From Pseudarthrobacter sp. NamE2 (GTDB taxonomy: Bacteria; Actinomycetota; Actinomycetes; Actinomycetales; Micrococcaceae), in assembly GCF_005796205.1 (NCBI RefSeq), contig NZ_VAHN01000001.1, forward strand, positions 248,001 through 312,000: 64,000 nt of DNA. Direction: 5' to 3'. The notes beneath the pieces are model-generated. The model was not told where the DNA came from. It saw nothing but the letters and a program-made list of their open reading frames with translations, and made no database searches. Below are positions 21,194 to 28,952 of this stretch, piece by piece. Position numbers and translations under genes: made by a program. Within the stretch, counting starts at the first letter, position 1; every line of letters begins with the position of its first letter.

Positions 21194-21343
21194 GTGAACA
21201 AGCCACTGTGGATTTGCTGCCTGTTGGGAGCCGCAGCCGGCATCACCCTTGGGCTGGCAGTTTTCGACAGCCCCTTCATCGGTTTTGCTGTGGGACTGGG
21301 CATCGGCGCCATAGTGGGAGCGGGGATCGGCACCAGGCGGTAG
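21194..21343 (+). CDS. Small glycine-zipper membrane protein
   Basis: A 49-residue ORF starting GTG: MNKPLWICCLLGAAAG, then a Gly-rich second helix (GFAVGLGIGAIVGAGIG) and a basic end TRR. The GxxxG spacing suggests an oligomerising helical hairpin. GGGGGT lies upstream as a weak ribosome site. No family assigned. It precedes the polyketide cassette on the same strand by 186 bases, with a promoter candidate between, so co-transcription is doubtful. Confidence 0.55.
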   Translation: MNKPLWICCLLGAAAGITLGLAVFDSPFIGFAVGLGIGAIVGAGIGTRR

Positions 21344-21375
21344 TGGGACGCCGGCGACGGGGAGCGGCAAATCCC

Positions 21376-21410
21376 TTTACTTGACATAATGTAGATTATC
21401 GGCGTTTAAG
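21376..21410 (+). promoter_or_regulatory. Candidate promoter/operator of the polyketide cassette
   Basis: TTGACA (21381-21386) is a perfect -35 box; GTTTAA or TTTAAG at 21404-21410 could be the -10 box at 17-18 bases. The spacer carries an AT-rich inverted repeat, ATAAT-GTAG-ATTAT (21386-21399), unusual in this GC-rich DNA and a likely regulator site. A second repeat, CTTAA-N12-TTAAG (21499-21520), lies just before the gene. Confidence 0.5.
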
Positions 21411-21529
21411 AAGGGCTGGCAGGAGCCTGGACGTATCCTCGTCCTCGGCAGGCCGTCGCGTCAGGGTAGTTCCGCAGGTCAACCGCGCGTGCCATTGTCT
21501 TAAGGTGGCGCCTCGTTAAGAATGAGTCA

Positions 21530-22744
21530 ATGACGGTCTACGTGCGTTCACTCGAAACTGCAGTTCCGAAAACTATGTTGATCCAGTCGGAGGCGCGCGA
21601 CGTGTTCGCCGCCCAGCCGGGTCTGAACAGGCTGGGATCACGGCTGGTGAGCACCTGCTTCGACTCGGCCGCCATTGACACGAGATTCACCGCCATCGAT
21701 GAACTCACCAACGACTTCCGCGCGGACGACCCCCAGTTCTACGATTCAGACTCAGGGCTCCTCCTTGACCCGAGCACCAAAGTCCGGAACGACATCTTTG
21801 CCCGCGAGGCCACCAAACTTTTTGTGGAAGCTGCACGAGCGGCCCTGGAAGGCTGCCCGGAACTCGATTTACTTGACATAACTCATCTGGTGACGGTTTC
21901 GTGCACTGGATTCTTCAACCCGGGGCCCGACTACAAGATCGTGCGGGAGCTCGGCCTGAGTCCGGCAGTCCAGCGCTATCACCTGGGCTTCATGGGCTGC
22001 TATGCGGCTTTCCCTGCCCTGCGTGCCGCCAAGCTTTTCTGCGAAGCCGACCCCGACGCCGTCGTCCTGGTGGTGTGCGCCGAACTGTGCTCACTGCACG
22101 TCCGGACTTCCAATGACCCTGACACCATCATGGGCTCTGCCCTTTTCGCGGACGGGGCCGCTGCCGCCGTCGTCACTGCCCGCCCGGACGCGGCAGACAA
22201 GGCGCTCCTCCAGCTGGACCACTTTGAAACTGTCCTTACCCCGGTGGGCGAGGACTCCATGGCCTGGAATATCGGTGACAACGGCTTCGAAATGGTGCTC
22301 GGTAACTACGTGCCGCACATCATCGACGACCACATCTCAGGCGCCCTGCAGCCCCTTCTGGCCCGCGAACCGGAACTGGCAGCACTCCCCTACACCGATA
22401 TCCAGCACTGGGGCATCCACCCCGGCGGGCGGAGTATCCTCGACAAGATCCAGTCCCGGCTGGGCCTCACGGACCGCCAACTGGTACCTGCCCGCGAAGT
22501 ACTGCGGAACTACGGCAACATGAGCAGTGCCACCGTCCTCTTCGTCCTCAAGCACATCCTTGAGCAGGAGATGGAACCCGGGGAATCCACAGGCGGGGCC
22601 GGGAGCGGGCGTATCTGCTCCATGGCCTTCGGGCCGGGACTGACGGTGGAGACCGCCCTCCTGACCAAGCTGCGGCAGGCACCGGGAGGCGGAAAGGCGG
22701 ACCACCTGCTGCAGCCCGTGGCAGTCGAAGCGCCGGTGGCCTGA
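21530..22744 (+). CDS. Type III polyketide synthase (chalcone/stilbene synthase family)
   Basis: A 404-residue homodimeric ketosynthase that extends an acyl-CoA with malonyl-CoA and cyclises the chain. The catalytic triad is visible: Cys in GFMGCYAAFPAL, His in HWGIHPGGRS, and Asn in NYGNMSSATVLF. The starter unit and cyclisation mode cannot be read. It is followed by a methyltransferase and a flavin monooxygenase, the same enzymatic order as the Streptomyces srsABC phenolic-lipid cluster. Rare TTA and ATA codons occur around 21870-21880. Confidence 0.93.
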   Translation: MTVYVRSLETAVPKTMLIQSEARDVFAAQPGLNRLGSRLVSTCFDSAAIDTRFTAIDELTNDFRADDPQFYDSDSGLLLDPSTKVRNDIFAREATKLFVEAARAALEGCPELDLLDITHLVTVSCTGFFNPGPDYKIVRELGLSPAVQRYHLGFMGCYAAFPALRAAKLFCEADPDAVVLVVCAELCSLHVRTSNDPDTIMGSALFADGAAAAVVTARPDAADKALLQLDHFETVLTPVGEDSMAWNIGDNGFEMVLGNYVPHIIDDHISGALQPLLAREPELAALPYTDIQHWGIHPGGRSILDKIQSRLGLTDRQLVPAREVLRNYGNMSSATVLFVLKHILEQEMEPGESTGGAGSGRICSMAFGPGLTVETALLTKLRQAPGGGKADHLLQPVAVEAPVA

Positions 22745-22749
22745 CGGAC

Positions 22750-23439
22750 GTGGGGTTTCTCCTGCGGGAGCGTGCCAGCACGGCAGTGGAGCTGATGGAC
22801 CTGCCGGACTGCGATCCGCACCGCCTCAACAACACCTACCGCCAGTTCGCCGTGATCAACAGGACGCTCAGCGGCTGGCGGAGGCTTTACGTCCGGGAGT
22901 TGCGACCGCTGCTGGCAGAGGGGCCAGCGTCGCTCCTGGACATCGGTTCGGGCGGCGGCGATGTGGCGGTGATGCTTGCCCGGTGGGCGCTCCGTGACGG
23001 GTTCACCCTGTATATCACGGGCATCGACCCGGATCCGCGTGCCGCGTCCTTCGCGCAGAAGCGGCCTCCGGTGCACGGCGTGCAGTTCCGCGCAGCGCAC
23101 AGCGCGGACCTGGTGGACGAGGGCCGGTCCTACGACGTGGTGATCTCCAACCACGTCCTTCACCACCTGGCCGAGGACGAGGTCCAGCAGTTGCTGGAGC
23201 ACTCGGAAGCGCTGGCCGGACGGAAAGCCCTGCACAACGACCTCCGCCGCAGCCCTGCGGCTTTCGCCCTGTTCAGCGTGGCCGCACTGCCCTTCCGGGA
23301 CTCGTTCATCCGTACAGACGGACTGACATCCATCCGGCGGAGCTACACCCCGGAGGAACTTCGGGCCATCGCTCCTGCGGGCTGGTCAGTGGAACGCAGC
23401 ACAGGCTTCCACCAGGTCCTCAGCTTTCGGCGGAACTGA
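22750..23439 (+). CDS. Class I SAM-dependent methyltransferase
   Basis: A 229-residue Rossmann methyltransferase with the SAM motif LLDIGSGGGDVAV near residue 62, the acidic ITGIDPDPRA after it, and VISNHVLHHL near 135. It begins five bases after the polyketide synthase stop and ends two bases before the monooxygenase, so it should methylate the polyketide product. It differs from SrsB of Streptomyces griseus, which is a membrane isoprenylcysteine-methyltransferase-type enzyme. Confidence 0.88.
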   Translation: MGFLLRERASTAVELMDLPDCDPHRLNNTYRQFAVINRTLSGWRRLYVRELRPLLAEGPASLLDIGSGGGDVAVMLARWALRDGFTLYITGIDPDPRAASFAQKRPPVHGVQFRAAHSADLVDEGRSYDVVISNHVLHHLAEDEVQQLLEHSEALAGRKALHNDLRRSPAAFALFSVAALPFRDSFIRTDGLTSIRRSYTPEELRAIAPAGWSVERSTGFHQVLSFRRN

Positions 23440-23441
23440 CC

Positions 23442-24590
23442 ATGACTGTTGACGTGGTGATCGTCGGCGGCGGCCCTGTGGGCCTCTACCTGGCCGCCGC
23501 GCTGCTTCAGCAGGGGATATCGGTCCGCGTGCTGGAGCGGCGGAAGTTCCCGAACCAGCATTCGCGTGCCATCGGCATCCATCCCCCGGCGCTGTCGGCG
23601 CTGGACGCCGTCCAGGTGGCGCCGTCCCTGGTGCGCGAGGGGGTGCAGATCCGCACGGGAATGGCCATGAGCGGCGGCAAAACGGTGGGCGTCATGCCAT
23701 TCGACGGCGTCTCTGACGCTTTCCCGTTTGTGCTTGCCCTCCCCCAGTCGCGGACCGAGCAACTCCTGGAGGAACGGGTTCGCTGCCTCGACAGCGAGGC
23801 CCTGGTGCGGTGCGTGGAGGCCACGGGTGTGACGGACGACGGCGGCCGCGTGACCGTGGCGGTCAACGCGCAGCCGGGTGCACCGGCCGAGCAGCGGACA
23901 ATTACGGCGTCCCTGGTGGTGGCCGCAGACGGTGCAAGATCGCGGATCAGGGATGCCCTGGCGGTACCGGTGCGGAGGAGAACCTACCCGGACCACTACC
24001 TCATGGGCGATTTTGCCGACTCCCGCCTCCACGGGGACATGGCGGTTCTGTTCCTCGAACGGGACGGCATTGTTGAATCATTCCCGCTTCCGGACGGAAA
24101 GCGCCGCTGGGTGGTCCGCCTCGCAGCGCCGGCGGGTGAGGCAGGGGCAGGGGAACTGGCGCGGATGGTGGAGCACCGCACCGGCATCCTGCCTGATGCC
24201 GCCACGAACACCATGGTCAGCGCCTTCAGCGTCCGGTCCACGCTGGCGTGCCGCGCAGTGGTGGGGCGGACGGTCCTGGTCGGGGACGCCGCCCACGAAA
24301 TCAGCCCCATCGGCGGGCAGGGCATGAATCTTGGCTGGCTGGATGCGCAGGCACTGGTTCCCCTGCTCCGCGACGCCCTGGCCGGCAGGCCGCTGGACCA
24401 TGAGTTCCGGCAGTTTGAAGGGGAACGGCGCCGCGCAGCCACCCTGGCCAGGCGGCAGTCGGAAATCAACATGCTGCTCGGGCGCCCCCTGCCGGCACCC
24501 TTGCTCCGCCTCCGCAACGCCGGCATCGGAGCCGCAGCTGCAACACCGGCCGTGAACCGGTGGGTGGCCCGCCGGTTCACCATGCAATAA
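23442..24590 (+). CDS. FAD-dependent monooxygenase (aromatic hydroxylase group A)
   Basis: A 382-residue flavoprotein hydroxylase. It has the FAD-binding VIVGGGPVGLYLAAALLQQG at the N-terminus, the middle motif VVAADGARSRIRDAL near residue 160, and VLVGDAAHEISPIGGQGMNLGW near 280. It is expected to hydroxylate the aromatic polyketide using NAD(P)H and O2. Last gene of the three-gene cassette, starting two bases after the methyltransferase. The C-terminus lacks a thioredoxin-like domain. Confidence 0.9.
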   Translation: MTVDVVIVGGGPVGLYLAAALLQQGISVRVLERRKFPNQHSRAIGIHPPALSALDAVQVAPSLVREGVQIRTGMAMSGGKTVGVMPFDGVSDAFPFVLALPQSRTEQLLEERVRCLDSEALVRCVEATGVTDDGGRVTVAVNAQPGAPAEQRTITASLVVAADGARSRIRDALAVPVRRRTYPDHYLMGDFADSRLHGDMAVLFLERDGIVESFPLPDGKRRWVVRLAAPAGEAGAGELARMVEHRTGILPDAATNTMVSAFSVRSTLACRAVVGRTVLVGDAAHEISPIGGQGMNLGWLDAQALVPLLRDALAGRPLDHEFRQFEGERRRAATLARRQSEINMLLGRPLPAPLLRLRNAGIGAAAATPAVNRWVARRFTMQ

Positions 24591-24616
24591 CGACGGCGGC
24601 AGCCCGCACGCCTGCT

Positions 24617-25027
24617 TCAGCGGTAGTAGCAGTCGTAGCTGTCCTGGCTTACGATCCTGCCGTCTCGTACTTCGAAAACCGAGGATGTCCTTGCCCGGAT
24701 CGTTTCCCCCGCGTCCCAGTACCGGAGATCCATCAGGACCGTCGCCGACCAGTCAGCTTCCACTGCTACCCGGCTGCCTTCACAGGTGGTGCGCCGGACG
24801 CTGAACTTCTGGCCGGCCACAACCTCTGAACTTTGGTCCGCGCCCGCCAGGACCTCGGCCAGCGTTCGGGTGGCCCCCTCCGGCGCCAGCAGGTGGGGAG
24901 CCTCCGTCAGGATGAACGAGTCGGCAAGGTACGGGCTGATGGCGTCCGCTCCCCCACCGGCTTCCAGTGCACGCAGGAACGCAAGAACGAGGTCCTGCGG
25001 GGCACGGGGTGTGGGGATGGCAGCCAT
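24617..25027 (-). CDS. NTF2-like/SnoaL-fold protein
   Basis: A 136-residue alpha+beta barrel protein: the helix PQDLVLAFLRALEAGGGADAI, then strands with VAVEADWSATVLMDLR and the end FEVRDGRIVSQDSYDCYYR, characteristic of the SnoaL/nuclear-transport-factor-2 fold. Members act as small-molecule isomerases or binding proteins. ATG 25027 is preceded by TATGGT seven bases upstream, suggesting a leaderless message. It converges on the polyketide cassette; a link to that pathway is only positional. Confidence 0.75.
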   Translation of the reverse strand: MAAIPTPRAPQDLVLAFLRALEAGGGADAISPYLADSFILTEAPHLLAPEGATRTLAEVLAGADQSSEVVAGQKFSVRRTTCEGSRVAVEADWSATVLMDLRYWDAGETIRARTSSVFEVRDGRIVSQDSYDCYYR

Positions 25028-25080
25028 AAGTATGACCATAGCCGGTCCCGGCTGCATGCCGCGGGGACTAGGCTTTCGTC

Positions 25081-25761
25081 ATGACCCGAACCGTGCCCGG
25101 AACCACCAGGAATGCAGAGCAGATCCGTGACTCGGTCGAGCGGATCCTGTCAGCAGGAACACTGCCCCCGATCGTACAGGCCGGCCACCCAGTCCTGCGG
25201 CAGCGGGCTGCCGCATACGAGGGCCAACTAACAGCCGGCCAGCTGGGCCGGCTGATAGAGGTCATGCGCCAGGTCATGCATGAGGCGCCTGGGGTAGGAC
25301 TGGCGGCGCCCCAGTTGGGCATTCCCCTCCAGCTTGCGGTTGTCGAGGACCAGTATGACGTCGATCCGGAAGCCGCCGCCCTCCGCAACAGGAGTCCGCT
25401 GGAGTTCATGGCGATCGTGAATCCGCGGTACCGTCCGCAAGGACCGGGGCTGGCCTCCTTTTACGAGGGGTGCCTGTCCGTGAACGGGCTTCAGGCCGTG
25501 GTGGCCCGGCCGGAGACGGTGCTGCTGGAGTTCGAGACGCCCGACGGCGCAGCCGTGCAGCGGGAGTTCACCGGCTGGCAGGCGCGGATCATGCAGCATG
25601 AAACGGACCACCTGAACGGCATTCTCTACCTGGACCGTGCCCAGCTTCGCTCGTTGAGCACCAACAGCGAGTACGCCGCGCATTGGGCCGAGGCCGGAAT
25701 CGGCAGGGCGCAGGAGGGCCTTGGGTTCGACGACGGCCCGGCAGGCATCAGCATCGGCTGA
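25081..25761 (+). CDS. def: Peptide deformylase
   Basis: Removes the N-formyl group from nascent proteins using a metal bound by Cys and two His. All three motifs are visible in the 226-residue product: GVGLAAPQLG near residue 71, EGCLSV near 129, and MQHETDHLNG near 171. An N-terminal extension of about 30 residues is typical of actinobacterial type I enzymes. TAGGCT ends six bases before the ATG, so the message is probably leaderless. Its promoter lies back to back with that of the NTF2-like gene. Confidence 0.95.
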   Translation: MTRTVPGTTRNAEQIRDSVERILSAGTLPPIVQAGHPVLRQRAAAYEGQLTAGQLGRLIEVMRQVMHEAPGVGLAAPQLGIPLQLAVVEDQYDVDPEAAALRNRSPLEFMAIVNPRYRPQGPGLASFYEGCLSVNGLQAVVARPETVLLEFETPDGAAVQREFTGWQARIMQHETDHLNGILYLDRAQLRSLSTNSEYAAHWAEAGIGRAQEGLGFDDGPAGISIG

Positions 25762-25830
25762 CGTCCCCGCTTACCCCAGCAAGCATCCGGGCTGCGGGCG
25801 GGGGTGGCGGCCGGCCCCTAAGATAGTGCA

Positions 25831-26715
25831 GTGCCCGCTGCAACCGACCTTCCCCTGCTGTGCCCGGTGTGCTCCGATCCGTTGGGCTTTACAAACCCAA
25901 CCGAGGCCGGTCCGGCCCGCCTTGCCTGTCCGTCCAGGCACAGCTTCGACGCCGCGCGGCAGGGTTACTTCAACCTGCTGGTAGGTAGGGGCACACCTTT
26001 CGAGGCGGACTCCGCCGCCATGGTGGAATCCCGCTTCAATTTCCTGGCTGCAGGCCATTACCGGCCGTTGGCAGATGCCCTGGCTGCCGCCGTCGTGCCC
26101 TGCCTTTCCCCGCAGGAGCCGGCGGTGCTGGACTCCGGCACCGGAACCGGGCAGTACCTTCGGGTCCTGCTGGACACTGCGGCCGCAAGGGGCTGCAAGC
26201 CCGCCGCAGTAGGGCTCGACATCTCGAAGTTCGCGTTGCGGCGCGCTGCCCGGCTGAACCCGGACGCTGTCACGCTGGTGTGGGACGTCTGGCGCCGGTT
26301 GCCCCTCGCGGATAATGCTGTGGATGCCGTCACGGTTGTGTTCGCGCCCCGCAATGCCGCCGAATTCTCACGCGTCCTTCGGCCCGGCGGACGCCTGATG
26401 GTGGTGACACCACGCAAAGGCCACCTCGCCGGCCTGGCAGCCGTTGCGGGAATGCTTGCCATCGAGGAAGGGAAGGACCACCGGCTCGCGGAAGCCATGG
26501 CCGGCCATTTCGACCTGGACGAAAGCATCAACATCGACATCCCGCTGGCCCTGACCCGGGCGGAAGCAGCGGACCTTGCCTTTATGGGTCCGGCCGGCCA
26601 CCATCTGGACCGCGCTGCCATCTACGGGAATCTCCAGGAGCAGCTGGAACCCATCCGGGCCGAAGCCCTGTTCCGCCTGCACATCTTCCGCCCCAAAGGT
26701 TCCGGGGCCGCATAA
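25831..26715 (+). CDS. rlmA: 23S rRNA (guanine-N1)-methyltransferase, RlmA family
   Basis: A 294-residue methyltransferase with the family's N-terminal zinc finger (CPVC, then CPSRHSFD at about 33-40) followed by GYFNLL. The SAM fold has VLDSGTGTGQYL near residue 93. RlmA enzymes methylate G745 or G748 in helix 35; in Gram-positive bacteria the G748 (TlrB/RlmAII) type affects tylosin and telithromycin binding. I cannot separate the subtypes. GTG 25831 follows TAAGAT by six bases, a leaderless arrangement. Confidence 0.85.
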   Translation: MPAATDLPLLCPVCSDPLGFTNPTEAGPARLACPSRHSFDAARQGYFNLLVGRGTPFEADSAAMVESRFNFLAAGHYRPLADALAAAVVPCLSPQEPAVLDSGTGTGQYLRVLLDTAAARGCKPAAVGLDISKFALRRAARLNPDAVTLVWDVWRRLPLADNAVDAVTVVFAPRNAAEFSRVLRPGGRLMVVTPRKGHLAGLAAVAGMLAIEEGKDHRLAEAMAGHFDLDESINIDIPLALTRAEAADLAFMGPAGHHLDRAAIYGNLQEQLEPIRAEALFRLHIFRPKGSGAA

Positions 26716-26839
26716 CGACTTGGCCACTATCCCGCCGGCTGCGGGAAGCGCCGCCCACAGCACTGACCCCCCGGACTAGGATGGAAGGACAGTTACCGGC
26801 GGGTTCGCGGACGCGTGCCCCGGTGGCGAAGGGGGAACA

Positions 26840-27304
26840 GTGTTCGAATGGTTGGGGGAAAACTGGTGGGCCCTGTGGCTCACGGCTTTCCTGGCGTTTG
26901 CAGTGATCGAGATGATCACCCTTGACCTGTTTTTCATCATGCTCGGCGGTGGCGCCCTCGCCGCACTCGCAGCCGACTTCGCCGGTGCCGACGGCTGGCT
27001 GCAGATCGTCGTTTTCTGCATCGTATCCCTGCTGATGATCGCCTTCGTCCGGCCGGTGGCGCTGTCCCACCTGAAAAAGGGTCCGGCCGGGCAGCGCACC
27101 AACGTGGACCGGCTGATCGGTGAACCGGCCGTGGTTATGGAAGCAGTCAGCCCGGATGGGGGCCTGGTGAAGATCGGCGGCGACATCTGGAGCGCACGTT
27201 CGGCCGGCGGGGTCCTTCCTGCCGGGCAAAAAGTGGTAGTGGCAGCCATTGAGGGTGCCACCGCCGTGGTTTCGCCACCGCCGGCTGTAACTGGGCAGTC
27301 CTGA
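26840..27304 (+). CDS. NfeD family membrane protein
   Basis: A 154-residue short NfeD (1b) protein with membrane helices near 10-30, 30-48 and 53-72 and a C-terminal OB-fold (LIGEPAVVMEAVSPDGGLVKIGGDIWSARS). Short NfeD proteins pair with SPFH/stomatin partners in membrane microdomain scaffolds. The SPFH gene follows 33 bases later behind a strong ribosome site, matching the conserved operon. Confidence 0.9.
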   Translation: MFEWLGENWWALWLTAFLAFAVIEMITLDLFFIMLGGGALAALAADFAGADGWLQIVVFCIVSLLMIAFVRPVALSHLKKGPAGQRTNVDRLIGEPAVVMEAVSPDGGLVKIGGDIWSARSAGGVLPAGQKVVVAAIEGATAVVSPPPAVTGQS

Positions 27305-27337
27305 TACAGCCTCAACAATTGGGGGAAAAGGAGTTCC

Positions 27338-28285
27338 ATGGAAAACGCAGGAGGAGCGGCCATGGCCATCGTGCTGGTGGTCCTGATCGTCTTCGTGATC
27401 ATCGTCCTTGTCCGGTCGGTCCGGATCATTCCGCAGGCCCGGGCGGGCGTTGTGGAGCGGCTCGGGAAATACCAGCGCACGCTGAATCCGGGACTGACGA
27501 TCCTCATCCCCTTCGTGGACCGGCTCCTGCCGCTCCTGGATCTCCGCGAGCAGGTGGTTTCGTTCCCGCCGCAGCCGGTCATCACCGAGGACAACCTGGT
27601 GGTTTCGATCGACACCGTTGTCTACTTCCAGGTCACAGATCCCCGTGCCGCCACCTACGAGATCGCCAACTACATCCAGGCCGTGGAACAACTCACCACC
27701 ACCACACTCCGCAATGTGGTGGGCGGCTTGAACCTTGAAGAGGCCCTGACCTCTCGTGACCAAATCAACGGACAGCTCCGCGGGGTCCTGGACGAAGCCA
27801 CGGGGCGCTGGGGCATCAGGGTTTCGCGCGTCGAACTCAAGGCCATCGATCCTCCGCACTCCATCCAGGATTCGATGGAAAAGCAGATGCGCGCTGAACG
27901 CGACCGGCGCGCGGCCATCCTCACGGCCGAGGGCACCAAGCAGTCGGCCATCCTCACTGCAGAGGGCCAGCGGCAGGCATCCATCCTTGCCGCGGAAGGC
28001 GACGCCAAAGCGGCGATCCTCCGTGCCGACGGTGAGGCGCAGGCCATCCAGAAGGTCTTCGATGCCATTCACCGGGGAAACCCGGACCAGAAGCTGCTGG
28101 CCTACCAGTACCTGCAAACCCTGCCGAAGTTGGCCGAGGGCAGCTCGAACAAGCTGTGGATCATTCCGAGTGAAGTCGGCGAGGCGCTGAAGGGAATTGG
28201 CAACGCGCTGGGCGGCACCAACCCGGATCCGGCTGCGGCGGGCGGTTTGTTCGACGAGGTGGCGGCAAAGCCGGCCGGGCAATAG
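27338..28285 (+). CDS. SPFH domain (stomatin/prohibitin-like) protein
   Basis: A 315-residue QmcA/slipin-type membrane scaffold. A single N-terminal helix (residues 8-27) is followed by the SPFH domain (RVGIIPQARAG-like start, PGLTILIPFVDRL, QVVSFPPQPVITEDNL). A coiled-coil then carries repeated AEG-centred units about 12 residues apart (220-265). Such proteins assemble oligomeric membrane rings with NfeD. ATG 27338 follows AAAAGGAG; the alternative ATG at 27362 is less well placed. Confidence 0.92.
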   Translation: MENAGGAAMAIVLVVLIVFVIIVLVRSVRIIPQARAGVVERLGKYQRTLNPGLTILIPFVDRLLPLLDLREQVVSFPPQPVITEDNLVVSIDTVVYFQVTDPRAATYEIANYIQAVEQLTTTTLRNVVGGLNLEEALTSRDQINGQLRGVLDEATGRWGIRVSRVELKAIDPPHSIQDSMEKQMRAERDRRAAILTAEGTKQSAILTAEGQRQASILAAEGDAKAAILRADGEAQAIQKVFDAIHRGNPDQKLLAYQYLQTLPKLAEGSSNKLWIIPSEVGEALKGIGNALGGTNPDPAAAGGLFDEVAAKPAGQ

Positions 28286-28341
28286 CGGACGGCGGATCGC
28301 CGGCAATGGGGAGCGAGCCGCCCGCGGTGCGCTTCCCCGTT

Positions 28342-28371
28342 TTGTCCTCCCCGGTATGGCACCCGTATAAT
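28342..28371 (+). promoter_or_regulatory. Candidate housekeeping promoter upstream of rbpA
   Basis: TTGTCC, an 18-base spacer, then a perfect TATAAT (28366-28371). Transcription would start near 28378, giving rbpA an untranslated leader of about 150 bases. Confidence 0.55.
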
Positions 28372-28401
28372 TGGGTATTTGTCCGGCATGAGTAATCGGC
28401 T

Positions 28402-28430
28402 GGAACAACACAGCTTCGCAATGCGTTGAA
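28402..28430 (+). promoter_or_regulatory. SigR/SigH-type promoter of rbpA
   Basis: GGAAC (28402-28406), 18 bases, then GTTGAA (28425-28430) matches the GGAAT-N18-GTT consensus of thiol-stress sigma factors. rbpA is a known SigR target in Streptomyces, so position and family knowledge agree. Confidence 0.7.
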
Positions 28431-28489
28431 TCCTATGATGCAGCACAGTGCACACAGTAGCCCGGGGGTGCTTCATCACCACCGGCTGG

Positions 28490-28508
28490 CGCGGGGTCCT
28501 GCCCCGCG
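28490..28508 (+). promoter_or_regulatory. Leader hairpin before rbpA
   Basis: CGCGGGG pairs with CCCCGCG around a five-base loop, ending 21 bases before the rbpA start. It could affect translation initiation or simply be fortuitous in GC-rich DNA. Confidence 0.3.
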
Positions 28509-28529
28509 AACCGATAAGAGGGAGAAATC

Positions 28530-28877
28530 ATGAGCGATCGCAGCCTGCGGGGTATGCGCCTTGGCGCGCAGAGCATGGAGACCGAGTCCGGAGTCGAGCC
28601 GGCTCCCCGCCAGCGCGTCGAATACCGTTGCGAGGACGGTGAACAGGTCTTCGTCACCTTCTCCTCCGAGGCCGAAATTCCCCCGGTATGGGTTTCCAAG
28701 ACCGGCAAGGAAGCGCTCCTGGTGGACGGCGAACGCCCCGACACCAGCAGCGACAAGGCCGTCCGTACCCACTGGGACATGCTGCTCGAACGCCGTTCGC
28801 TGCCCGAGCTTGAGCAGATCCTCGAGGACCGCCTCAACATCCTTCGCGAACGCCGCGGTGAGCGCCGTTCGGCCTGA
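28530..28877 (+). CDS. rbpA: RNA polymerase-binding protein RbpA
   Basis: RbpA binds the beta subunit and group 1/2 sigma factors, stabilising the open promoter complex; it is confined to actinobacteria. The 115-residue protein has the N-terminal tail and core (YRCEDGEQVFVTFSSEAEIPPVW), a basic linker, and the sigma-interaction domain (THWDMLLERRSLPELEQIL). The core has one cysteine where many homologues have a zinc-binding set, so zinc binding is doubtful. GAGGGAG precedes ATG 28530. SigR-type and housekeeping promoters lie upstream. Confidence 0.95.
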   Translation: MSDRSLRGMRLGAQSMETESGVEPAPRQRVEYRCEDGEQVFVTFSSEAEIPPVWVSKTGKEALLVDGERPDTSSDKAVRTHWDMLLERRSLPELEQILEDRLNILRERRGERRSA

Positions 28878-28885
28878 CGCCGGCT

Positions 28886-28936
28886 ACAACTAAGGGGCCG
28901 TTCCTGCACCTGGTGCAGGAACGGCCCCTTAGTTGT
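28886..28936. terminator. Long bidirectional terminator between rbpA and the mannosyltransferase
   Basis: Perfect 25-base arms (28886-28910 and 28912-28936) with a single-base centre, beginning eight bases after rbpA and ending 16 bases before the convergent stop. Confidence 0.88.
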
Positions 28937-28952
28937 TGTTGGGAAGTCCCCC

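Noticed and set aside
26582..28411. Reverse ORF of 609 codons across rlmA, NfeD and SPFH genes
   Set aside because: It spans three clear forward genes and shows no conserved domain.
28448..28642. 64-codon ORF in the rbpA leader
   Set aside because: Out of frame with rbpA, no ribosome site and overlapping its start.
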